Assembly (NCBI GenBank): GCA_016808115.1
Contig: JAEQBH010000657.1
Coordinates: 1,860,001-1,924,000, forward strand
Direction of reading: 5' to 3'
Origin: Tetrastigma voinierianum
Taxonomy: Eukaryota > Streptophyta > Magnoliopsida > Vitales > Vitaceae
Length of the DNA: 64,000 nt
Positions within the stretch are counted from its first letter, which is position 1. Each line of letters starts with the position of its first letter. Below the pieces are notes generated by a model. The model did not search any database, was not told where the DNA came from, and saw only the letters and a list, made by a program, of their open reading frames with translations. The translations under genes were made by a program, and so were the position numbers. Below, in pieces: positions 43,451 through 53,700 of the stretch.

Positions 43451-44932
43451 GTATGCATTAGCAAATCAGCAACTCCATTTAAACTTGACTTCTTCCATCA
43501 CTTTGCTTGATTTTCCTTCTAAACTTGCAAAACATAAGCAAATGGGGGATTAGAGCTTTCTTAAGAGATATTGGTGTGGATCTAGCCTTTAAGTTACATA
43601 AAACACATGAAAATCATACTAAAAATGCTAACAAGCTTCACAACTATCAAGAAGCCTTCACTACAATGAAGGAAGGGGGGTTGGAGCAGCAAACTTCCAT
43701 TTTTGAGCCATCATTGGCCCATTTTCCAAGGCATATAAATACATGTTCTTTAGACATAATTAGGGCTTTGACTTTAAGGGAGAATACCCTCCTTAGGGTT
43801 TCTCCTCTCTTATTCTTGAACCATTTTTAGGGTTTGTGATTTTGTTAATTTTACTTTGGATTTGGAGTTTATATTGAAATCTAGCTAATAGAGGATCTCT
43901 TTGCAAATCAGATGTAGTTTATAAAGATTTTCATCTCAGCATTTGCTTTTCAGATTCTAACTTTACTCTATTTTTAAATCTTTCATCATTATGTTTATGT
44001 CAAACATGGTTTTTTTGGATTACTTGGTTGTAATGAGTGGCTAAACTTTCCTCTAGGGCTGGTTGTTAAAGTTGATGCTTGATCTATATATGTTTTAGAA
44101 AAGTTTTTTGAATTTACTCTTGTGTTGATGTTAGTTGATGTAGTTCTTGGGATTATTATGGTTTTGATTAATTAATCCACACTAAGAGTTGGGTCTTTGA
44201 TCACCATACTAGGGTATCCTTGGTGATGCTTGGATTAAGCCCTAAACTGGACCCGATTCCCTCTTAAGGTGTGAATCAAGATCAAATGCCACTAACTCAA
44301 TCAAAGAAATTTAGGAAATTAGGAATGCCTAGTACTAAATGAATTTTATTAGGAGGAGTATCACCTAACATTATGTGAGGATCGCATGGACTAAGAGGTA
44401 ACCGATTCGAGCATAGTCTAGGTAGCCTTATTGTATGGATTGAGTGCAATTAATAGGGATTCCCATGAGAATTTCCTTATAAAGTGCATCACATTTCACT
44501 AGAATTTGAATTCGAGAATAAGGAGTGGGATGAGAAATCGAGGGAGACACGGAAGTGTAAACCTCATACCAGTTTCCTTGGACAAACACAAGTGTATTTT
44601 CACTCAACTAGTACTTCAAAAATATAAATCATAATTGCATCATGACCTAGTATCTTTTACTAGTGCTTGTCTTTTTAATCAGCCCAATTACTTGTGAACC
44701 TTTAAGAATCAATCTTAGTTTTGTTTTTCTTTAGTTTAGTCTTATTTTGGATTAATCAACATTTCAACTTACTCTTCCGCTCATATAGTGAATTTATCGA
44801 CTAGCCGGGGTACTTAATCCCCCACTCAAATCGTCCTTCATGTGGGTTCGATATCTTGGGTTTTTAACTGAAAGCCCTATACGACTCGTATACTTGCGGT
44901 GAGTTTTTAGTGCTTATGAAAACGGCCTAACA
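43231..44932 (+). repeat. 5' LTR part, family C
   Basis: A plus-strand LTR segment carries TTCGCC..GGCGAA words at its left end, the TATA box TATAAATA at 43734-43741 and leader motifs (GGGTTTCTCCTCTC). It ends CGGCCTAACA at 44932, six bases before the primer site. The true LTR start is unclear, because the inverted piece and family B lie on its left. Confidence 0.75.
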
Positions 44933-44938
44933 AGTTTT

Positions 44939-44956
44939 TGGCACCGTTGCCGGGGA
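44939..44956 (+). other. Primer-binding site (Asp tRNA type), family C
   Basis: TGGCACCGTTGCCGGGGA is one change from the common Asp-tRNA primer site of Athila/Tat elements. Confidence 0.85.
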
Positions 44957-45108
44957 AGGTACGGTTTGGTGTTTGGATTGATATTTTGGAAAAAGAGAAG
45001 TTTGCTAATTTGCGCATACTTTATTATTATTTTCATCTATTTCTTATTTGTATTTAGTATACTTTATTTTTCTTTTATTTTGTATTTTTATAAAAGGTGC
45101 TAAGCATA

Positions 45109-45840
45109 ATGTCTAATGAAGAGATAAATGCGCACTTCTATAGCCTCCAGAAAGAATTTGCTTCTTAAGTAGCCCAAAGAGAACCAGCATGGGAAGATAT
45201 CTTCACAAGGCAAGCACAAACCTCTACGAGACAACAAGCTTATAATTTTGAAGGGGCCAATTATTTCAACCACAATGCGAGTTACTTTTCTCAGCCCCAC
45301 AACATTATGCCAAGCTACCATTATTCAGGTTGGGGGAATTTATCCTATGGACATCCAAGTATGCAAAGTCAAGAAAGTTCAAGTTCCTATTATCAAGAAC
45401 AATTCCAGCAACTATCTAATTGAGGAGCAATTTCTTGCCTTGAAGGAAGAAATTAAGAAGGATAAAGACACTCTATAAATGCAGTTACCAATCATGGAAA
45501 CCAAGATGGACACCAACATGATAGCAAACATGGTTACCAATTTGAAAAACCTTAGTAGAGAAATGTATGCTATCATGGAAAGAACTAAGGAATTAGTAAA
45601 AGCTATAAAGGAACTAATTCTCATGTCTCCTGTTATAAAGAATGATGACATATGGGAGTGAAAGCATAACTTTGAGCCTTGAAGAGGAACTTTCAAGCTC
45701 GACATTAGATGAAGACAAGGACATAATTGAATGTGACAAAATGCCTTTGGTCCTTAAGGGAGAATTTCAAGTCCCGTCATTGCTAGAGAAGAATGAGCTT
45801 TCCATGGAGCAAGAGCCATCATTGAAATAGACTGCAATCT
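45109..45840 (+). pseudogene. gag: Condensed gag/linker ORF of family C element
   Basis: The ATG at 45109 opens MSNEEINAHFYSLQKEFAS, hits a stop, and continues in the same frame with REPAWEDIFTRQAQT and a Tyr/Asn/Ser-rich stretch (SYHYSGWGNLSYGHPS) to a stop near 45421. Other frames then give a helical Met/Lys-rich segment (45479-45661) and an acidic linker (45642-45830) with a phrase like the protease-RT linker of Athila elements (CDKMPLVLKGEF). The gag core, protease and pol are absent. Either this is a non-autonomous element or a large deletion has occurred. Identity beyond gag-like is uncertain. Confidence 0.5.
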
Positions 45841-46698
45841 TCGAAGAGAAAGAACTATAGAAAGAAATCCGACTCTCAAATATTTTGTGGTTTCAAAAGG
45901 TATGTCATCTACATTGCGAAACCATACTTTCAATTTGTTTCAATAATGTGATTCAAAATTTACAACTTGCATATGTGTTATCTTGAGATTAAAGTTACTG
46001 CAGATTCTAACATATACGATACAGTTAAGAGGAGTTTTCAAATCAGTCATCAATAATTATAATAATACAATCAAGGAGTATGCAAGCCAAGCATTTGGCT
46101 GTAAAAACCAAAAGATAAACCTAAAAAATGATTATAATAATATCATAAGAAAAATAACAAAGAATTCATAATCACTTATAATAATCACAAATATGAAAGC
46201 ACCTTAATGTGAAAAGCGAACTAAAGCTAAATAAAACCAAGGGCAATATGGACATTGATGTGTCAATAAACTCTCAAAACGATTTTAGAAAATGAATAGA
46301 GATGAATAGAGGTGTCTTGTAGTACTCATACCTAAACAAGAGATTAACACATCCGAACCAAGAAAAATGAAGCCCCCTAGAGAATTTTCTCTCCAATCTA
46401 TTCCTTTGCTATGTGTAAGATATAATTGTGTGTTCTTGAAGACAGTTCCATATGTTGTGACTGGCTCAGTTAAGTTTGAACTAATGTATGGAACTAGTAG
46501 AGTATAAGACAAATGTAAAGGAGATGAAAGAAAAGTAAAGCACACATGATATGGTTACGTAGTTCGGTCACGCTTACGTCTGCGGGATTGTGCCTAGATG
46601 CTAGAATTTCCATTATCTAGAAAAAAGTTACACTTAGTCGTATATGGTTGAGATCTCCCCCTTAAACCAAGGCCCTTATTTAACTTAATTACTTCTGT
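45841..46698. other. Unassigned AT-rich stretch
   Basis: No gene is seen. Around 46550-46600 the text TACGTAGTTCGGTCACGC followed by TTACGTCTGCGGG resembles a phrase seen in some plant Copia LTRs, but no second copy or coding region supports it. The rest is AT-rich with AATAATTATAAT runs. Confidence 0.4.
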
Positions 46699-48064
46699 TG
46701 AATACACATTGAAGTGATAATTATAGTAGAATTTAGCACATCTAAGTGACAATTTACCCACATTTGGCATAAGAATAGGTACTTCTAATTTCTTTTATGT
46801 TTTTAGACTTGTGTCTTTTCGTAGTTTAAAACGAAATGCACAAGGATGTATGCCTGGGCTACAATATGAAACACCTGTGGGATAAGAACAATCGACGGTC
46901 TCTCGAACTCCATAAGAAAGGAAAGCAATTAGTGGAGATATTGTACCGTACAACCCAACTTCTAGACCGTACAACTTGCTTGAAAAGTGGCAGAGGACAT
47001 ATTGTACCGGTACAACCCAAACTAAATTCCAGACAACTTGTCAAAATCAACAGTGGTGAGTAAATTGTTCCAGACAACTTTAACATGTACCGTACAACCC
47101 GCATGAACCAGGATTTGTCCAAGAACCTCGATCCGTATGCGAGGGCACCTTGTCAACGAACCAAAATGGGAAATCACATTGAGGGGGATATAAAGAGGAC
47201 ACAAGTAAAAAGTAGTTTTGACTTCTGTGGTTTAGGGTTTCAGCGAGTAAGAGTTTTCTCCATTTTTTGAAAGTGGGAACTTGTAGATCCGCATTTAAGA
47301 TTTTTATATTGGAAGTTTTAGATTCGTTGTAATCTTTCAAAGAGAATACTTATCTTGCTTTAAATCCTAATATCTCTTATTCATCCTTCTCGCCTTTGCT
47401 AAGTGAATTCTGATTTCCAAAAGGCACTGTTCTTATGATTAATCGCTCTTTAATTATAATTGTTTTTATAAGTTTTATGGAGTTCTAAACCCTTACCGCT
47501 GGGAATCCACGGGGGAAACTCACCTCGACTACAAAGTAGTCCCCACCTCTTTGATCTTCAATGGGATTGTGCACATTAATTATTTAGTGAAGAGTTGTAA
47601 ATCCTTAGTCAAGAGACCTGACAACGTGTTAACGAGATTCTGGTAACACTGTGCTTGAGCATGAATGTGCTAAGGGTTCAGAGCTGAGAACAAGTGCTTA
47701 TATTACCTCGACCATCTTTATTTTCCAAAGAGCATACAAAGATAATCCTCCATCAAAGACCGTTTATCAATGGTTCAGCTGAAGCGAGTAAAAATACAGG
47801 TAATGGCATGATCGGGGATAGAAAGGAACTCCTAAAAACCCAGCAATTGTCTTTCTATTTTAAAACATTCAAAACAACAACCATTCAATCAACCAACAAC
47901 CTACAATTCTTTTTAAATCATACCTTTATCGAGAATAGCTCCTATTGGTCGATGAAATTAGATCACTCCCGGAGATGATCTGTGATTCTACAGTATTACA
48001 ATGCTAGATTAAATCGTAATTCCTACGCTGGGAATAGAATCGCACAATTTAATAAAGGACGGCA
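46699..48064 (+). repeat. 5' LTR of family D
   Basis: The LTR starts TGAATACACATTGAAGTGAT, ends GGACGGCA and is followed by a primer site. U3 has GTACCGGTAC words (46941-47097), and the TATA-like GGATATAAAGAGG lies at 47187-47199. It matches 56682-57513 block by block, though that copy is shorter and decayed. Confidence 0.82.
46941..47097. promoter_or_regulatory. TTGTACCGGTACAA palindrome array (family D)
   Basis: The perfect 14-bp palindrome TTGTACCGGTACAA lies at 47002-47015. Shortened forms TTGTACCGTACAA (46941-46953), ACCGTACAACTT (46966) and TGTACCGTACAA (47086-47097) surround it, most followed by CCC. The array lies about 90 bp upstream of the TATA-like box. Confidence 0.7.
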
Positions 48065-48067
48065 TTT

Positions 48068-48085
48068 TGGCGCCGCTGTCGGAGT
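48068..48085 (+). other. Primer-binding site (Asp tRNA type), family D
   Basis: TGGCGCCGCTGTCGGAGT lies four bases after the LTR end. Confidence 0.8.
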
Positions 48086-48269
48086 GGCGACTAACCAAGT
48101 TGATTCAAGAGAGTTAGAGGCACTTGCAATTGCACTGTAAATCCGGTAGACGTTCTCCATTTTTCTTTTATTTTGTTTTGTTTTAGTTGGAACCAAGGTA
48201 TTTCTTAGACGGATAGAGTGTAGTGCATGTCGCTTTGGGCTCGCAACGAGCTACTGGCCTAGTAAGAAT

Positions 48270-49860
48270 AGTGCCTCCCTGAAATTCCTGAGGAAATCAT
48301 AATGTGTCAATTGTCTCAAGATAACATTATACCTCAAATGGATCACCGCACCGCAACTCTCTTAACGAACATACTCAAAGGACTTCAACCTACAAGGACT
48401 CAATGAACTCTCCACAACACGGAGTAGTAGTTACACCCCAAGAGCACCTGCAGGCAGGAGGGGGAATGTTAACTTCCAACAAAATCAATATAGAGGTCTC
48501 CCGCTTCCTACCGTTTCCAATGGAAAGAACCCTAGAGAAACTTACAACCCTCAAAGGACTACAACCAATTCTTGTATCTGCTCTTCCCGAAGAGCCACCT
48601 AATTTCTAGTAATGAAGTCAGAAATGATCCTTCTCTGACCAGACATCAAGGGTTCGAACTGAGAACCCTATTCATTCATGAGATTTTGGAAGATGTTTGC
48701 AGGCATTTCTTCTACTAGCCTACCCTCCACATAATCATTTAGTTTATTTCCTTTGCTTTAAAGGAGAAGGCTAAAATTTGGTTTCATTCCTGGCTTCTCT
48801 AATTCAATCTTTACATGGGAAAATATGCAATGAGTTCCTCAACAAATTTTTCCCACAAGACGCGCATTCAATGCTCTATGCGAGCAATTCAAAACTTTTC
48901 AAAAGCCCGTGAACTGCTTTGCTGCGGTATGGGAAAAATATAAGGATCTCCTCCATATTATCCTCACCACGGATTGGATGTAGAATATAAAAGATACTTT
49001 CATCAAGGATTATCCCCGAATAATAAATAAAGATGACCAGATGATGCAGTTAATTCTATGAAAAGAGTGCGGAAGCAATCCAACTCTTTGACACTATAGC
49101 AAAGAATGCTCGAACTTGGTGACTAATTCTCCATAGACACTCACAAGTGCAAAGACATCGGGCTGGGGCGGAATCCATCATCAAGAGAAATGATGAGTCA
49201 AGCAAAATTGCCAATTTAACAAGGAAACTGGAGGCCATAGAGATGAAAAAGGTACGAGGTAACTAGTGTGCCTCAAATACCCTCGATACCCACTGGACCC
49301 AGAGTGGAGGAGCCATGCATTATATGCGTATGATCCCACGACTAAACCATCAAGTGCCCAAACCTTCCTGGCAGTGTAATTCAACAGAGCGTGCCAATGC
49401 CCTCACCACTAAAGGAAGCCTTTCACCCTCCATATTCAAACATATAACTCGGATGGGGTGGGCACTAATTTTAGTTGGAGGAACAAGAGGGCCAAATAAC
49501 TTGCCAAACAACCAAGGTCCTCACAATAAAACCATGGCTTTACAAATCCCATTCCACCATTTCAAAAATCAAGGCCCTCAAGGGTTCCTCTCGTGAACCT
49601 CGATCAAGGTTTGTACCATCGAATATGGACTCCATCACCACAATCCATATTAACTCTATGGAGAAGTCTCCAAGATAGTGTTACACATCAGACAAACTCC
49701 AACAATCCACAAACATTAACTCCGAATCAAGCTCAATGATGTGAGATCTCAGATAAACTGCTAACTCTCATCCATAGGTGCCTTCAACAAGAAAAGTGAA
49801 ACTTCCATCTCAACTCCATTCAAAATCCACAAGGGCGTAAATAGTGTAGGAAGTTCAAAT
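48270..49860 (+). pseudogene. gag: gag of family D (decayed)
   Basis: The capsid gene is recognisable only across frames. The core region 48760-49080 gives FALKEKAKIWFHS-type wording, CNEFLNKFFPQD, then QFKTFQKPVNCFAAVWEKYK and DLLHIILTTDW. A C-terminal segment at 49440-49600 reads VGTNFSWRNKRAK in one frame and NNLPNNQGPHNKTM in another. The NFSW motif is typical of the Athila/Tat gag tail. A clear zinc knuckle is not seen. Stops and frameshifts are numerous. Confidence 0.75.
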
Positions 49861-50690
49861 CAATTGAGGGTACTTAAACACCGGCAGCGGCCGCCGCATC
49901 CAGCCGAAAGGTAGTCGACAAACCAAGTCAACCTAAGGAACCAACTCAAGAGTCTTCAAGTGAATTGTTTAGAGAGGATGAGTTGGCAGACAAATCTCAT
50001 ATCCCTGATATTGATGATCAACCAAAGGACGACAAGTCTACCCATATCCCTCCAAAACATACACTTCACAGCCGAGAGCACCAAAGAAAGTGAATAACCA
50101 TAATAAATTTATGAGTCGTTTCAAGCAGTGGATATCGAACATTCCTTCGTTAGATGCCATTAAGCAAATTCCATCTATGCTAAATTTCAAGGATTTATAC
50201 TCAGAAAAGGAAGTTAGGTGTCAACATGAGGCTCTACGATCGAAAGCAATCTACCTCACTAATTCGAACAACTCGCCTCCAAAACACAAAGACCCAGAAG
50301 TCCTACTATTTCTATAGTATGGAAATTCAAAGTTAGGGCATGCTTTATATGACTTAAAGGTTAATCAGTTGCCTTACTCAAGATATGTGGACCTAGTGGT
50401 TAGGAGAATTAGAGCCAACCAATATCACCCTCCACCAATGACCGTGAGTAAAATCTCGTGGGAATAGTGAAGGATGTTTTTGGTACAAGGGACAAATTTA
50501 CTTCCTCGTGGATTTTGTTGTGTTTGACACTAACCTGCGGCAAATCAAGGAACCCGCTCCCGCACTTTACCGACCATTCGCAAATCTAATGCCATTATAC
50601 ACAGGGAGGCCTAATGACACTATCGTTGGGTAACATGACTGTTAATCTGAATATTAAATGTTAAAGGAATGGGAGATGAAGAAGATATTT
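49861..50690 (+). pseudogene. pol: Protease region of family D (decayed)
   Basis: The open frame 50090-50317 carries the gag-pro linker (SRFKQWISNIPSLDAIKQIP). The active-site region near 50335-50400 reads GHALYDLKVNQLPYS, where the usual small residues after Asp are replaced. The C-terminal strand is readable at about 50490-50640 (YFLVDFVVFDTN, ANLMPLYTGRPNDTIVG). It is decayed beyond function. Confidence 0.75.
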
Positions 50691-50999
50691 CAGAAATTAC
50701 CACGGTTGATTCCGCGGGTACAAAATACCCTCGGATAATGTCTCACATGATGATCCTCTTAGCCATGCTCGTCACCCGAGTCAGGAAGGAGGAAGTGACC
50801 ACACCGGAGTCGTGTGAGTTTCTACACTTCCAACGAGCATAAAGATGTATTGAAGTTAATGGTGGACACCTAAATTTGAACCTTTTGCCACCAAAATGAG
50901 GATAAGACATCGCCTTTGAGGAGGCCACTTAAGCTTGAACTAAACCTTTTACCAACACATTCCCAAATATGTATTCTTAGTGAGGAGGATCTTCAAAGA

Positions 51000-52020
51000 A
51001 TCATATCTTCATCCCAGACTTGACTCAAGAAACTCAACTTTTGGAAATATTGAAAACCCACAGGACTACTTTAGGCTGGACAATTGCAGATATTAAGGGA
51101 ATTAGTCCCTTGATCTGCACACATAGAATTCACTTAGAAGAGGATGTTAAACCTTCTAGGCAACCACAGAGACGATTGAACCCAATAATGAAAGAAGTGG
51201 TGAAGAAGGAAGTTTTAAAACTCTTGGATGTAGGGGTTATCTACCCTATTGCAGATAGCAAGTGGGTTAGTCCAACACAGGTAGTTCCTAAGAAGTCTGG
51301 AATCACAGTAGTCGCCAATGAAAATAATGAGCTCATTCCTACTCGTGTCACCTCAGGATGGAGGGTGTGCATAGATTATAGGAAACTTAATGCGGGTACT
51401 AGGAAAGACCATTTTCCTCTTCCGTTTGTGGATCAGATGTTAGAGAGAGTTGTAGGGCATGAATTCTATTGTTTTCTTGATAGGTACTCAGGGTACAATC
51501 AAATTGAGATAGCTTTGGAAGATCAAGAAAACTAATGCCACTAGCTTCTTGGCAATTCTTCTGCATTTAGAAAATGTTTTGACTGCAGTAATGCACCTTA
51601 ACTTTCCTAACGATGCATGATGGGAATCTTCAGACATGATAGAAATCATATTGAGATCTTCATGGATACTTGGTGACTCATTTGAGAACTGTTTAGAGAA
51701 CTTACGTAAAGCTTCGAGAGGTGTCAAGAGAAAAATCTTGTGTTAAATTGGGAAAAAGTCATTTCATGGTAACATACAAGAATCATATTTAGGCCACATT
51801 GTATCAAAGATGGAACTGGTTGATAAGGCTAAAGTTGAACTCGATTTCCAACCTCCTTACTCCTAAGTGTGTTAGAGACATAAGGTCATTCCTGGCCAAG
51901 GCCGGTTTTATAGAAGGTTTATATAAAGGATTTTTAGTGCTATATCCCTACTTCAGCGTACTGGCGCAAAGGATGCTCATGGTCACAAGCAAGCTTAGAC
52001 ACTGTCACTAAGCTTCAAAA
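51000..52020 (+). pseudogene. pol: Reverse transcriptase of family D
   Basis: The N-terminal half is clean at 51020-51535: TLGWTIADIKGISPLICTHR, IMKEVVKKEVLKLLDVGVIY, WVSPTQVVPKKSGITVV, WRVCIDYRKLNAGTRKDHFP and LDRYSGYNQIEIALEDQE. The active-site region near 51650 reads IEIFMDTW, so the second aspartate is lost. The second half is in pieces, with NLLTPKCVRDIRSFLAKAGF at 51856-51915. It is an Athila/Tat-type RT, the third in the window. Confidence 0.92.
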
Positions 52021-52440
52021 GTAGTACCATCAATCACGTACCTAATCTGGGACCTTCCATCACGTTGCATGACTGAGCGACACAAACATGCCAGTGGGTC
52101 GGTAAATACAGACAGAGAGGGAAGACAAAAGGCTTTGTCATTTACTATGCCAGAAGAGTGCACTTGACTCGCACAGCTACCATACAACCACACGTAAAGG
52201 CTTCAAATGCTGTCTCGCCTAGAAAATTTAGGTCATATATTGTCAAGGCTCCCTCATAACCATCTTTACAGATTATGCAGCCAAGATCACTCGCTTCCTA
52301 AGGTGATATTACGCGTAAACTAAGGTTAACTAGGTGATTTTACTGATGTCAAGAATTCAACTTCAATTTCTTTACATCAAGATAAAAAGGGGGTCGAGAA
52401 CGTATCGACCATTTACTTATTTTAGTTCCGATTCCAACTC
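52020..52440 (+). pseudogene. pol: RNase H of family D (decayed)
   Basis: Pieces across frames are REGRQKALSFTMPEECT, LPYNHT near 52180 and the domain end IKIKRGSRT/DKKGVENVSTIYL near 52380-52420. Order and place support the call, but none of the catalytic acids can be followed with confidence. Confidence 0.65.
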
Positions 52441-53700
52441 ATGCGGCCCATGTGATATTCCTAGATGAGCAATCTCTTTGCTCTTGTTCACAACTTGTGG
52501 TATGTCGACATCAGACTACCTAATCACAGATTCCAAATTGACTTCTTATCAAAAGAAATTTTGATAGATATTACACTATTTTGACGCATCCGTATTCATT
52601 AAATACCATCCATCAAATAACAATGAGAAGATGTACCCAATGATGAGCAGTAACTTTTGCACTCAAGCCTCCGTGGAGGACATTCTCCGCCCGAAACAAA
52701 TACAGACAAGATCTCGTCGGGTTGTATCGGGTCCACTTCATTTAAAGATCGCTTGATTTCTCGCAGAAGACTTGTGCTCGCTGCCGCTACAACTAGAGGG
52801 GTCACAAAGCTTAAACATGATGCCTTTATCCACCTAATTGAAATTTTTACTCAGTTAGACATAGACTTCACAATAATCTTTTCCCTTCTCTGCGTGGGGC
52901 TATCTCTACATTTTATTGTCCGTCGACTACGTGTCTGGGTGTATTCAGGTGTACTCTAGTCGAGACAATGACCATAAGGTCATTTTGAAATTTATAAAGG
53001 AACATATTTTTCCTCGCTTGAACTCCCGGTAATCATTAGTGATGGTGGGATCTACTTTGCAATCGATCTTTGAAAATCACGTTAAAAAATATGGAGTCAC
53101 CCATAAAGTATCAACAATACCACCATACGTAGATTTTAATGGTCAAGTCGAAGCTAGCTAATAATAGGGAGATAAACATATTTGAAAACTATGTCTTCGA
53201 CCGCAAAGATTGTCACTCCGTCTTAACATGCTCTTTCGGGTTTCACCGCATCGCTCTTGTAAAATCGTTTCGTATGTCTCCCATAAAGCAGGTTTTGTAT
53301 GGAAAGGCTTGCCATTTGCCAAGAGAAAAAATGGAACACCGCTACCGCTATTCTCCAACCACTCGATCTAACTCAGCTGCAAGCAAGCAAAGACTTATTG
53401 CAGCCAGAACTCAAGTAACCGCGAGCGCCGCATGAAAGCTCCCATGGGCGCGACGCCTGCTATTCCACATGACAACGACACCTAACCTAACATCGCTATA
53501 GCGCCCATCTCTTCCCTGAAAGTTCACTCGTTGGATCGCCCATTCATCGTTAAGGTGGTTTATCCACGGCCGTGGAGATTGAAACCGACACAACGGAAAC
53601 TCCTTCTTCAAGGTGAATGGCCAGCCAAAACCACACCTTGAGCATTTCTTCTCCTCACCAGCACATACCGTGACCAGGATCATCATCAAAAAACTCTCCT
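52440..53700 (+). pseudogene. pol: Integrase of family D (decayed)
   Basis: The zinc-binding region is open at 52657-52800 (MHSSLRGGHSPPETNTDK, GSTSFKDRLISRR). The catalytic core follows at 52870-53330 (GYLYILLSVDYVSGCIQV, HKVILKFIKEHIFPRL, FENHVKKYGVTHKVSTIPPY, FNGQVE), with MSPIKQVLYGKACHLPREKM at 53274-53333. The C-terminal part at 53515-53700 is visible across frames (RPFIVKVVYPRPWRL, EHIP). It is the Athila/Tat type with many breaks. Confidence 0.88.

Noticed and set aside
46540..46610. Copia LTR called from the TACGTAGTTCGGTCACGC phrase
   Set aside because: There is no second copy, primer site or Copia coding sequence nearby, so the phrase alone is not enough.
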